NCBI GenBank assembly: GCA_036636255.1
Contig: JAVWOV010000021.1
Span: 1 to 14,448, forward strand
DNA length: 14,448 bases
Reading direction: 5' to 3'
Origin: CALVXC01 sp036636255
Lineage (GTDB): Bacteria > Bacillota_I > Bacilli_A > RF39 > UBA660
The notes under the pieces were generated by a model. The model was not told the origin of the DNA, did not search any database, and saw only the letters and a list, made by a program, of their open reading frames with translations. The translations under genes and the position numbers were made by a program. Below, piece by piece: positions 1-7,161 of this stretch (within the stretch, counting starts at the first letter, position 1; every line of letters begins with the position of its first letter).

Positions 1-1
1 T

Positions 2-55
2 ATAACAGGAAATAGTGGTAATGGATATGCTAAAATAACATATATAGGTTCATAA
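2..55 (+). CDS. C-terminal end of a glycine-rich protein (partial)
   Basis: The first complete codon in this frame is at position 2 and the frame runs to a TAA at 53-55. The 17 visible residues contain NSGNGYAKITYIGS. Tails of the form GxGYAxIT are common at the ends of glycine-rich surface or prepilin-like proteins in Bacillota, but this is too little to name a family. A strong hairpin follows 18 nt downstream, which supports a real gene end here. The rest of the gene lies left of the window. Confidence 0.5.
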   Translation: MTGNSGNGYAKITYIGS

Positions 56-70
56 CAAAAGTATAATATA

Positions 71-112
71 AAAAATTAGAAAACACTTGTTTTCTAATTT
101 CTAATTTTTTTT
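71..112 (+). terminator. Rho-independent terminator with two alternative hairpins
   Basis: A perfect 12-bp stem pairs 73-84 with 89-100 around a 4-nt loop, with a run of eight T at 105-112. A second pairing is possible: 71-82 with 98-109 is also perfect over 12 bp, with a 15-nt loop and the T run immediately after it. The duplicated TTTCTAATTT segment creates the choice. Either form should end transcription of the gene finishing at 55, before mutS. Confidence 0.8.
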
Positions 113-163
113 CAAAAATTATTTTAAAAGTCAAAGAAAGGAATCTAAACTAATTAGATTAAT

Positions 164-173
164 GTGATAAAAT
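164..173 (+). promoter_or_regulatory. Possible extended -10 element at the mutS start
   Basis: TGATAAAAT at 165-173 fits an extended -10 (TGnTAAAAT). The same motif occurs before nusB and before the HTH gene. It overlaps the ATG at 172, and no good -35 is visible about 17 nt upstream. If it is used, mutS translation would have to begin at the next ATG, at 193. It may also be coincidence, because the text is so AT-rich. Confidence 0.3.
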
Positions 174-2712
174 GAAACGTAGTGAAGTAGATATGAGTAA
201 AGTTACGCCCATGATGAAACAATATTTAAAAATAAAAGAAGAAAATAATGACATAATTTTGTTTTTTCGTTTAGGTGACTTTTATGAAATGTTTTTTGAA
301 GATGCCATAACTGCTTCTCGTGAATTAGAACTAACACTTACTGGTAAAAATGCCGGTTTAGATGAAAAAATACCTATGTGTGGTATTCCTCATCATGCTG
401 CCAATATTTATATAACCAAATTAACCGAAAAAGGTTATAAAGTTGGCATATGTGAACAATTAGAAGATCCTAAAAATACTAAAGGAATAGTTAAAAGAGA
501 TGTTGTTCAAATAATAAGTATAGGTACTAATTTAAATACTGATATCTTAAATGAAAAAGAAAATAACTACATAGGTAATATTATAGAATTTGAACATGCC
601 TATGCCATTAGCTATGCTGATATATCTACCGGAGAAATATATGTATTACTTTTAAATCATGAAGCAACTAAAGTAATTAGTGAAGTAATTAACTTAAATA
701 TTAAAGAAATAATTACAACTGATAAAATTGATAAAAATATTACAGACACATTAAAAAAACAATTTAACATTCCTATTACTATAACAAACGATATAGTTAA
801 TACCGAGTATAGTTATGTTTATGATGAGATAGAAGACGTAAGATATATAAAAACAATTAAACATCTTTTAAGTTATATCAATAAAACCCAAAAAAGGTCT
901 TTAAAACACTTACAAAAAGCTATTATTAAAAATAACCAAAAATTTTTAAAAATGAATATTCATACTAAGCGAAATCTTGAACTAACAGAAACAATTAGAT
1001 TAAAACAAAGAAATTATTCATTAATTTGGTTACTTGATAAAACAAAAACAGCCATGGGTTCAAGAATGCTTGCAACTATGATTAATTATCCACTAACTGA
1101 TTTACAAGAAATAAACAAAAGATATGATATTATTGCTACCTTAATTAAAGAGTTTATTATTAAAAGTGATCTTCAAAACATTTTAAATGAAGTCTACGAT
1201 TTGGAACGATTAAGCGGTAAAATAGCTTTTGGTACAGCTAATGCTCGGGATTTGTTGCAGATGAAAAAATCTTTAAATACTTTTCCAAAAATAAAACAAA
1301 TTTTAAAACTAATTAACTATAGTAAAACTATTGAACCTATTACTGATTTATATATTCTTTTAGAAAAAGGTATTCATGAAAATCCACCTATATCACTAAA
1401 AGAAGGCTATTTAATTAAAGAGGGATATAACAAGGAATTAGACGAATTAAAAATTATAAGAAAAGGTGGTAAAGACTTTGTTGCTCACTTTGAGATGACC
1501 GAAAGAGAAAGGACTAAAATTAAAAATTTAAAAATTGGTTATAATAAAATATTTGGTTATTATATTGAAATATCTAAAGGCAATATTAGTCTCGTTAAAG
1601 ATGATTTTGGTTATGAAAGAAGACAAACACTAAGTAACTGTGAAAGATATATAAGCCCAATTTTAAAAGAAAAAGAAGCATTAATATTAACAGCTGAAGA
1701 GAAAATAATTGAATTAGAATATCAATTATTTAATAAAATAAGAGAAGAAATAAAAAGTTATATTCCTAAATTACAAAATAATGCTAAAATAATTAGTGAA
1801 ATAGATGTCTTACAATCTTTAGCAACTATAGCTGAAGAAAATAACTATGTAAGACCGATTTTAACAAATAACCGTGAAATAAAAATAATTAATAATCGTC
1901 ATCCAGTTTTAGAAAAAGTAAGTAAAACGGAATATGTTGAAAATGATATTATAATGGATGAAAAAACTAATATATTACTAATAACTGGGCCAAATATGGC
2001 TGGTAAATCAACTTATATGCGTCAAGTGGCAATAACTATTATAATGGCTCAAATTGGTTCTTTTGTTCCTGCTAAAAAAGCCACTTTACCTATTTTTGAC
2101 GCTATATTTACTAGAATAGGAGCTAGTGATGATTTAGTAAGCGGACAATCAACGTTCATGGTTGAAATGTTAGAAGCTAAAGAAGCTATAACTAATGCTA
2201 GTGAAAATAGTCTCATGTTATTTGATGAACTGGGAAGAGGAACAGCTACTTTTGATGGTATTGCCTTGGCGCAAGCTATTCTTGAATATATTCATAATTT
2301 TGTTCATGCTAAAACTTTGTTTTCAACACATTATCATGAATTAACTGATTTAGAAAATACTTTAGAAAATTTAAAAAATATTCATGTTAGTGCTCAAGAA
2401 GAAAATGGTACAATAACATTTCTTCATAAAATTAAAAATGGTAGTGTCGATAAAAGTTATGGTATTCATGTTGCTAAACTTTCAAACCTACCGGTAAGCC
2501 TTATAAAAAGAGCTGATGATATATTAAAAATATATGAGAATAAAGAACAAAAAATCGATTTAAAAATCCAAAAAATCGATCCTGTTTTAAATGATAAGCC
2601 AAATATCATAGAACAAGAATTAACTAAAATTGATCCTTTAAATTTAACGCCTTTAGAGGCTTTAACTACATTATATAAATTAAAAGAATTAAATGATAAA
2701 CAAACAACATAA
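172..2712 (+). CDS. mutS: DNA mismatch repair protein MutS
   Basis: MutS recognises base mismatches and small loops as a clamp-like dimer and recruits MutL. The 846 residues match the usual length. The N-terminal mismatch-binding Phe-Xaa-Glu is at F37-Y38-E39 within GDFYEMF. The C-terminal ABC-type ATPase has a Walker A at G606-T614 (GPNMAGKST), a Walker B with D685-E686 followed by LGRGT, and the STHYHEL switch near residue 718. The C-terminus keeps the short dimerisation helix (LTPLEALTTLYKLKEL). The start is uncertain. ATG 172 has only a weak GTGAT before it, while a good AAAGGA (137-142) is 29 nt away. ATG 193 (MSKVTPMMKQ) matches the typical MutS N-terminus equally well. The linker before the last helix repeats a KID motif three times. 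mutL, the usual neighbour, does not follow. Confidence 0.97.
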   Translation: MKRSEVDMSKVTPMMKQYLKIKEENNDIILFFRLGDFYEMFFEDAITASRELELTLTGKNAGLDEKIPMCGIPHHAANIYITKLTEKGYKVGICEQLEDPKNTKGIVKRDVVQIISIGTNLNTDILNEKENNYIGNIIEFEHAYAISYADISTGEIYVLLLNHEATKVISEVINLNIKEIITTDKIDKNITDTLKKQFNIPITITNDIVNTEYSYVYDEIEDVRYIKTIKHLLSYINKTQKRSLKHLQKAIIKNNQKFLKMNIHTKRNLELTETIRLKQRNYSLIWLLDKTKTAMGSRMLATMINYPLTDLQEINKRYDIIATLIKEFIIKSDLQNILNEVYDLERLSGKIAFGTANARDLLQMKKSLNTFPKIKQILKLINYSKTIEPITDLYILLEKGIHENPPISLKEGYLIKEGYNKELDELKIIRKGGKDFVAHFEMTERERTKIKNLKIGYNKIFGYYIEISKGNISLVKDDFGYERRQTLSNCERYISPILKEKEALILTAEEKIIELEYQLFNKIREEIKSYIPKLQNNAKIISEIDVLQSLATIAEENNYVRPILTNNREIKIINNRHPVLEKVSKTEYVENDIIMDEKTNILLITGPNMAGKSTYMRQVAITIIMAQIGSFVPAKKATLPIFDAIFTRIGASDDLVSGQSTFMVEMLEAKEAITNASENSLMLFDELGRGTATFDGIALAQAILEYIHNFVHAKTLFSTHYHELTDLENTLENLKNIHVSAQEENGTITFLHKIKNGSVDKSYGIHVAKLSNLPVSLIKRADDILKIYENKEQKIDLKIQKIDPVLNDKPNIIEQELTKIDPLNLTPLEALTTLYKLKELNDKQTT

Positions 2713-2740
2713 ATAATAATATAAGAAGGAGGAGTGAAAA

Positions 2741-3121
2741 ATGAAAATATTAAAACAAGAAAATTGGTGGATATGGCTATTATTAATAATAATGACACAA
2801 GGAACAAGTACTTTAATTTTAGGTGCTTTATTAGATGTATACGATAAAAATGCTTGGTATGCTAAATGGTACTATTGGTTACTTGGTTTTGCTTGTTTCA
2901 TAATCCCTGGTATTATCATGCTTTATATATTTTTTATTCAAATATTATGCCTTACAGCTGGTAGATTAAATATTCCTGGTAAAGAATTATATTTAACCCC
3001 TTATACCTTTATATTATGTGTAATTATTCCGGTAATTGGTTGGATTTTATTATTTGTAACTATTTTATATTTACAAATATGGACGATTGTTTCATTATAT
3101 CTTGGTTATGAAATAAAATAA
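2741..3121 (+). CDS. Small three-pass membrane protein, family not recognised
   Basis: This encodes 126 residues, strongly hydrophobic and rich in Trp, Tyr and Ile. Likely membrane segments are about 10-31, 45-72 and 88-118, with a short polar loop (DVYDKNAW) after the first and another (AGRLNIPGKELY) after the second. There is no signal-peptide cleavage pattern and no catalytic motif that I can see. The ribosome binding site AAGGAGG at 2726-2732 is the strongest in this half of the window and is well placed for the ATG, so the gene is very likely real. It starts 28 nt after mutS, probably on the same transcript, and is followed by a weak hairpin. This is the position where mutL often sits, but the protein has no resemblance to MutL. 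Function unknown. Confidence 0.85.
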   Translation: MKILKQENWWIWLLLIIMTQGTSTLILGALLDVYDKNAWYAKWYYWLLGFACFIIPGIIMLYIFFIQILCLTAGRLNIPGKELYLTPYTFILCVIIPVIGWILLFVTILYLQIWTIVSLYLGYEIK

Positions 3122-3134
3122 AGTAAATAGAAAT

Positions 3135-3163
3135 AAGATATTTGTAATTAGTATCTTTTTTTT
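3135..3163 (+). terminator. Probable weak terminator after the mutS unit
   Basis: AAGATA (3135-3140) pairs with TATCTT (3152-3157), extendable to about 8 bp with one G-U pair, and runs into eight T at 3156-3163. It separates the 126-aa membrane protein gene from nusB. The stem is short and AT-only apart from one G-C pair, so efficiency is doubtful. Confidence 0.5.
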
Positions 3164-3183
3164 ACCAAAAAATATTATTTATG

Positions 3184-3206
3184 TGATAAAATGATATAAG
3201 GGTGAT
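3184..3206 (+). promoter_or_regulatory. Candidate promoter (-10) and SD for nusB
   Basis: TGATAAAAT at 3184-3192 is an extended -10, and the same string precedes mutS and the HTH gene. There is no good -35 at the expected distance. GGGTGAT at 3200-3206 is the ribosome binding site, 5 nt before the nusB ATG. Confidence 0.4.
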
Positions 3207-3211
3207 TAAAT

Positions 3212-3628
3212 ATGGAAAAATTAAATAGATCCGAAGCTAGAGAAAAAATAATGACTATTCTATATCAAAGTAATATATTTGAACAAAATAATATTGATTA
3301 TGATATAAACGTTATTATAAAAAATACAATTAATATTGATAATGAATTTATTAAAGATACCGTATATGGTGTTATAACTTATAAAAATGACATAGATAAA
3401 ATAGCTAACGAAAATTTAAAAAATTGGACAATTAATCGTTTAGGTAATACTGATATAGCGATAATAAGAATGGCTATATATGAACTTCTTTATACTAAAA
3501 CACCTTCAGTGGTAGCTATTAATGAAGCAATTGAACTAGCTAAAAAATACTCGGATGATGAGGTTAAAAAAATGATCAACGGCATTTTAGATAAAATATA
3601 TAAAAACAAGGTTGACTATGGACAATAA
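3212..3628 (+). CDS. nusB: Transcription antitermination factor NusB
   Basis: NusB binds boxA RNA together with NusE (ribosomal protein S10) to promote antitermination of rRNA operons. The 138 residues are all-helical and of normal length. The start has the usual R-x-x-A-R-E-K-I-M-x-I-L-Y-Q pattern. The C-terminal half has the family signatures TDIAIIRMAIYELLY and VVAINEAIELAKKYSDD, then NGILDKIYKN. GGGTGAT before the ATG decides the start. It overlaps the start of xseA by 11 nt, so the two are translationally coupled. In Bacillus, folD lies between nusB and xseA; it is absent here. Confidence 0.95.
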   Translation: MEKLNRSEAREKIMTILYQSNIFEQNNIDYDINVIIKNTINIDNEFIKDTVYGVITYKNDIDKIANENLKNWTINRLGNTDIAIIRMAIYELLYTKTPSVVAINEAIELAKKYSDDEVKKMINGILDKIYKNKVDYGQ

Positions 3629-4433
3629 ATATTTACCAGTAAGTGCTATTACCAAATATTTGAAGTATAAATTTGCTACTGATGATAATCTTAAAATTGT
3701 TTTTATTAAAGGGGAAATATCTAATTATAAAAAACATAGTACTGGTCATTTATATTTTTCTATTAAAGATGAAAATAGTAAAATAGATGCCATTATGTTT
3801 AATAAAAATACTAGTAAACTAAAATTTATTCCTCAAGAGGGGATTAAAGTATTAGTAATTGGTAGAATAAGTATTTATGAGACAACTGGTCGTTATCAAA
3901 TATATGTTGAACATATGCAAGAAGATGGTATTGGTAATCTCTATCAGGCCTTTGAAAAATTAAAGGAACAATTAAAACAAATAGGATATTTTGATAAAGA
4001 TCATAAGTTACCAATACCTAAATATCCAAATTGTATAGGCGTTGTAACAGCTAAGACGGGGGCGGCGGTTAAGGATATAATAACGACGATTAAAAGACGT
4101 TATCCGATTGCTCAAATAATTTTGTTTCCTAGTCTTGTTCAAGGAGAAAGTGCAGCTAAAGATATTGTTAAAAATATTAAATATGCGAATACGTGTGAAT
4201 TAGATGTATTAATAATAGGCAGAGGCGGGGGTAGTATAGAAGACTTATGGCCTTTTAATGAGCAAATAGTTGCTAAGGCTATATACGAGTCAAAAATACC
4301 TATAATAAGCGCTGTAGGCCATGAAACTGATTTTACTATCAGTGACTTCGTTGCTGATTTAAGAGCACCTACACCGACAAGCGCTGCAGAATTATCAGTA
4401 AATAATGTCGCTGATATAAAAAAAAAACTTTAA
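3618..4433 (+). CDS. xseA: Exonuclease VII large subunit XseA, cut short by an in-frame stop
   Basis: XseA is the catalytic subunit of exonuclease VII, which degrades single-stranded DNA to oligonucleotides. ATG 3618 is chosen because AAGG at 3608-3611 is well spaced for it and the protein then begins like the family (NKYLPVSAITKYLK); a TTG at 3612 is in frame but less likely. Residues 1-100 form the OB-fold (GEISNYK, HLYFSIKD). The nuclease domain carries TAKTGAAVKDI (about 145), GRGGGSIEDLWPFN (201-214), SAVGHETD (231-238) and RAPTPTSAAEL (249-259), all intact. TAA at codon 272 (4431-4433) ends the frame. The same frame stays open afterwards and encodes the rest of XseA, so one nonsense codon splits an otherwise complete 405-codon gene. 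The 271-aa product lacks the long coiled coil that binds XseB. A run of ten A (4418-4427) lies just before the stop. Confidence 0.85.
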   Translation: MDNKYLPVSAITKYLKYKFATDDNLKIVFIKGEISNYKKHSTGHLYFSIKDENSKIDAIMFNKNTSKLKFIPQEGIKVLVIGRISIYETTGRYQIYVEHMQEDGIGNLYQAFEKLKEQLKQIGYFDKDHKLPIPKYPNCIGVVTAKTGAAVKDIITTIKRRYPIAQIILFPSLVQGESAAKDIVKNIKYANTCELDVLIIGRGGGSIEDLWPFNEQIVAKAIYESKIPIISAVGHETDFTISDFVADLRAPTPTSAAELSVNNVADIKKKL

Positions 4434-4835
4434 CAATTTAAAATTCGGTTACATGAAAGTCTCATGTGTAAAATAAATTACAATAAATTACATTTAGAAA
4501 CTATTAAAAATTCATTTATATTAAAAAATCCCCTTGTTATGTTAGAAAACAGAAGACAAAAACTTGATTATTTGCAAGAAAAAATAAATAATCATCTAGT
4601 TAATAAAATAAACATAAAAAAAACAAAACTAATTAATTTAATTGAAAAACTACAATTAGTAAATCCTTTAGATATATTAAAAAAAGGTTATACATTAATT
4701 TATCAAAATAATCAATTGATAACTAATTTTGATAAAATAACTAAAAATACTATTACCATAAAAACATATCATCATGAGTTGATTGCTACAATAGAAGAAA
4801 GTAGGTTAAGAAATGGAAAAAGTGGAAAAGTTTGA
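4434..4835 (+). pseudogene. xseA: C-terminal remainder of xseA after the nonsense codon
   Basis: Directly after the TAA, in the same frame, the translation continues QFKIRLHESLMCKINYN and matches the XseA coiled-coil arm. It then reaches the conserved tail: NPLDILKKGYTLIYQNNQL, followed by a beta-rich end (TIKTYHHELIATIEE). An internal ATG at 4464 could start a separate 123-aa polypeptide, but only a poor GAAAG precedes it. No indel is needed to join the halves, so this is a substitution to TAA (for example from CAA or AAA), a sequencing error, or a readthrough site. Slippage on the A10 run would not rescue the protein, since both other frames stop soon after. The end overlaps xseB by 23 nt. 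Confidence 0.8.
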
Positions 4836-5031
4836 AGAAAAAATAACTAAATTAGAACAAATTGTTAATGAATTAGAAAATGGAGAAATTGATCTTGATA
4901 ATTCTATTAATAAATATTTTGAGGCTATGAAATTAGCTAAAGAATGTGATGATAAATTAAAATCTATTGAAGATAAAATAACTAAGATGATTGCTGATAA
5001 TGGTAATTTAACTAATTTTGAGGTAATATAA
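4813..5031 (+). CDS. xseB: Exonuclease VII small subunit XseB
   Basis: XseB is the small helical partner of XseA; several copies coat the coiled-coil arm of the large subunit. The 72 residues show the family pattern FEEKITKLEQIVNELENGEI, then LDNSINKYFEAMKLAKECD and a final coil LKSIEDKI. The ATG lies inside the end of xseA (23-nt overlap), as in many Bacillota, so it is probably coupled to xseA translation; its own SD is weak. The 3' end overlaps the 3' end of add on the opposite strand by 24 bp. The gene is intact although xseA is interrupted. In Bacillus, ispA and dxs follow; neither is here. Confidence 0.95.
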   Translation: MEKVEKFEEKITKLEQIVNELENGEIDLDNSINKYFEAMKLAKECDDKLKSIEDKITKMIADNGNLTNFEVI

Positions 5032-6003
5032 ATCAAGAAGTTTTCGATAATCTTTTAATAAAGTTTCTTTTTCTATAATTGGTAAAAAAGAAGAGGCAAT
5101 AGCATATTCGTTCATTTTAATTAAATCGGCCATATTAATATCAAAATTATTTAAAAGTATGGTATATTCTTTAACTAAGTTAGTATTGGAAACTGTTCTA
5201 TTATCAGTGTTAATAGTAACTATAACTCCCGCTTTATATAATTCATATAATGGGAGTTTTTTTATAGTTTTAATAGAAGCGGTTTGCAAATTACTACTAG
5301 GGCAAATTTCTAAAGCAATTTTTTTATTAATTAATGATGTTAATATTTGTTTATCACCTTCGTAGTTAATTCCATGGCCAATTCGAGATGCTCCAAAAGA
5401 AATAGCTGTTTTAATACTTTTTTTACCACTGGCTTCACCGGCATGAATAGTAAAAGGAATATTAAGCTTGTTTGCATATGTAAACAATTTTTTATATAAA
5501 GACGTTTCATATAAATTTTCAGCGCCAGCTAAATCAAGTCCACATACCCCTTTATGTAAAAACTTTTTAGCAACCAAAATAGTTGCTTGATTAAGTTCAT
5601 ATGAACTGCCACGCATTAAGCACAGAAGTAGATTTATTTTGATTTTTTGGTGTTTAAATCCTTTTAAAACAGCTTTAACTGCATCTTCTATACTAAGACC
5701 TTTATTTAAATGTAATAGGGGTGCAAAGCGTACTTCAGCATATATAACGTGGTCTTTAATTAAGTCATCTTTTAAATCATTAGCTGCTATAGTTAAATTA
5801 GCAGCTGTCTGTAAAACTTTTAAAGGAACACTAAAACATGTTAAATATTCATTTAAACTCGCGCAATTATTTTTGACTTGTAACATTTCATAAACTTCGG
5901 TTAACGAATATTCATTGTGCAAAAATTGTTTAACTCGTGAAGCATGTAAGGAACCGTCTAAATGAAGATGTAGTTCAATTTTAGGTAAATCAATTAAATT
6001 CAT
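5008..6003 (-). CDS. add: Adenosine deaminase
   Basis: This enzyme converts adenosine or deoxyadenosine to inosine or deoxyinosine with release of ammonia, in purine salvage in the cytoplasm. It is 331 residues from ATG 6003, which GGTGAT at 6008-6013 supports; an in-frame TTG 12 nt upstream is less likely. It is a TIM-barrel metal hydrolase: zinc ligands H12 and H14 (ELHLHLDGSL), H187 with the catalytic E190 (IHAGEASG), H210 (RIGHGI) and D267 in TINTDNRTVSNT. Asn after that Asp, where animal enzymes have a second Asp, is usual in clostridial-type relatives. The gene is convergent with xseB and lies downstream of spoIVB on the same strand, but has its own promoter and a terminator before it. 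Together with DeoB in this window it fits nucleoside scavenging. Confidence 0.93.
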   Translation of the reverse strand: MNLIDLPKIELHLHLDGSLHASRVKQFLHNEYSLTEVYEMLQVKNNCASLNEYLTCFSVPLKVLQTAANLTIAANDLKDDLIKDHVIYAEVRFAPLLHLNKGLSIEDAVKAVLKGFKHQKIKINLLLCLMRGSSYELNQATILVAKKFLHKGVCGLDLAGAENLYETSLYKKLFTYANKLNIPFTIHAGEASGKKSIKTAISFGASRIGHGINYEGDKQILTSLINKKIALEICPSSNLQTASIKTIKKLPLYELYKAGVIVTINTDNRTVSNTNLVKEYTILLNNFDINMADLIKMNEYAIASSFLPIIEKETLLKDYRKLLDLYYLKIS

Positions 6004-6019
6004 TTTAATCACCAACTAT

Positions 6020-6028
6020 ATTGTAACA
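6020..6028 (-). promoter_or_regulatory. Extended -10 promoter for add
   Basis: On the minus strand the sequence reads TATGTTACAAT, giving an extended -10 (TG-n-TACAAT) with TACAAT at 6025-6020. The -35 region is poor (TTTTTC at 17 bp). It sits between the spoIVB terminator and the add SD, so add can be expressed outside sporulation. Confidence 0.5.
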
Positions 6029-6033
6029 TAATT

Positions 6034-6069
6034 TTTTTAAAAGAAAAAGTGAAATTTATTTTCACTTTT
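6034..6069 (-). terminator. Rho-independent terminator of spoIVB
   Basis: A perfect 10-bp stem (6069-6060 with 6054-6045; AAAAGTGAAA and its complement) with a 5-nt loop is followed on the minus strand by TTCTTTT. The 5' arm includes the TGA stop of spoIVB at 6064-6062, so the hairpin begins inside the end of the gene. Confidence 0.7.
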
Positions 6070-7051
6070 CTGCTTCTTCTAACATTTTAGTTATGAATAT
6101 ACCATATCCATGCGTCGGATTGTCAACAATAACATGTGTCACTGCCCCAATGATATAATCACCTTGAATAATAGGCGATCCACTCATTCCTTGAACGATA
6201 CCACCAGTAGCTTGAAGTAATTTGTCGTCGGTTATGGAAAAAAGAATATTCTTAATTTCATTATTTCCTGGCTTAATCTTATTAATATTAATAGCATATT
6301 CCAAAACGTTTTGACCATTTATAACGGTTAGAATTTTAGCACTACCTTCTTTAACATCGCTTGACTTAGCTACTTTATACAAATTAGAATTATTTATATC
6401 GTTTGTATAAGTACCAAAAATGCCTTTAACTGTATTTGATTTTACATCACCAAACTTTAAATCATAATTAAAATCAGCATTTTTAGAACCAGGCGTTCCG
6501 GTAGTGCTTCGATTAATACTAGTGACTGTTGAATCAAAAATTTTACCGTCTTTTATTTCTAAAATTTTACCTGTTGTTTTTTCCGTTATTTCGTGGCCTA
6601 ATGCACCAAATAATTTTGTAGTAGGATCAATAAAACTGAGCGTCCCAATTCCAGTAATGCTATCTTTAACATAAATTCCGGTTTTATAAATATTAGCTTC
6701 TTTATAAACCGGTAATGCTATTGATTTTAATATTCCATTTTGCTTAATACCTAAAGAAACAGTCGAACCGAGATTATCGCTGATTTTTAAAACCATCTCA
6801 TCAATTGTATTAACATCTTCGTTATTAACACTTACTATTATATCACCGACTTTAATTCCTGCATCAAGAGCTGAATTTTTACCATTGATTTCATATAAAC
6901 CAACTACCATTATATTTTTAGCGTTAAGTTCAATACCAATGTTAGATCCACCAGCAACTATATAATCCGAATAAGCTAAGACATTAATAGGTATAATAAC
7001 TAATGGAAGAAGAAAGAGTATTAATGTTTTTTTAAAAAAATTTAAAAACAT
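6062..7051 (-). CDS. spoIVB: SpoIVB sporulation signalling serine protease
   Basis: In Bacillus, SpoIVB is made in the forespore and secreted into the space between the two spore membranes. There it cleaves SpoIVFA, which starts SpoIVFB processing of pro-sigma-K. The 329 residues begin with one hydrophobic anchor (about 8-26). A PDZ domain follows at roughly 36-115 (GIKVGDIIVSVNNEDV). The S55 peptidase domain comes next: catalytic H153 in ALGHEI, D275 in ITDDKLL, and S290 in IVQGMSGSPI, 15 residues after the Asp as in Bacillus. The protein is about 100 residues shorter than the 426-aa Bacillus one, but all triad positions are present. AAAGGAG lies upstream of the ATG. The upstream region has a CATACTA box typical of forespore promoters. 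The neighbour alr is divergent, and spo0A, which follows spoIVB in Bacillus, is absent. Confidence 0.95.
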   Translation of the reverse strand: MFLNFFKKTLILFLLPLVIIPINVLAYSDYIVAGGSNIGIELNAKNIMVVGLYEINGKNSALDAGIKVGDIIVSVNNEDVNTIDEMVLKISDNLGSTVSLGIKQNGILKSIALPVYKEANIYKTGIYVKDSITGIGTLSFIDPTTKLFGALGHEITEKTTGKILEIKDGKIFDSTVTSINRSTTGTPGSKNADFNYDLKFGDVKSNTVKGIFGTYTNDINNSNLYKVAKSSDVKEGSAKILTVINGQNVLEYAININKIKPGNNEIKNILFSITDDKLLQATGGIVQGMSGSPIIQGDYIIGAVTHVIVDNPTHGYGIFITKMLEEAEK

Positions 7052-7082
7052 AAATCATCTCCTTTAAAACAGGCTACATTAT

Positions 7083-7112
7083 TAGTATGGTTAATCTAAT
7101 TAATAATATTTT
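7083..7112 (-). promoter_or_regulatory. Sporulation-type promoter candidate for spoIVB
   Basis: On the minus strand, CATACTA at 7089-7083 fully matches the sigma-G -10 consensus CATNHTA. AAATA lies 17 nt upstream, one mismatch from the -35 consensus GHATR. An alternative reading as sigma-E uses AAAATATT with a 15-nt spacer. Bacillus spoIVB is read by sigma-F and sigma-G, which favours the first reading. Confidence 0.45.
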
Positions 7113-7132
7113 ACTAAAATTATCCAATATTA

Positions 7133-7161
7133 TTTATAAAAAAAATTATATATGTTATAAT
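7133..7161 (+). promoter_or_regulatory. Vegetative promoter of alr
   Basis: TTTATA (7133-7138), a 17-bp spacer and TATAAT (7156-7161) preceded by TG at 7153-7154 give an extended sigma-A promoter. The SD AAAGGAGTGAT (7167-7177) follows directly, so the leader is short. The promoter lies back to back with the spoIVB promoter. Confidence 0.65.

Noticed and set aside
2466..2807. 113-codon minus-strand frame across the mutS end
   Set aside because: It lies opposite mutS and the next gene, has no SD, and its hydrophobic look is what antisense of this AT-rich sequence gives.
4418..4427. Programmed frameshift at the A10 run in xseA
   Set aside because: The C-terminal half is in the same frame as the N-terminal half. 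Shifting to either other frame reaches a stop quickly, so slippage cannot produce full-length XseA.
4806..5036. 76-codon minus-strand frame opposite xseB
   Set aside because: It is a complete shadow of xseB, with no SD and a composition typical of antisense.
5159..5893. Two plus-strand frames (68 and 84 codons) opposite add
   Set aside because: Both lie inside the well-supported add gene and lack SDs and family motifs.
6004..6015. TTG start for add at 6015
   Set aside because: The GGTGAT that would serve as SD lies between this TTG and the ATG at 6003, which fits the family N-terminus better.
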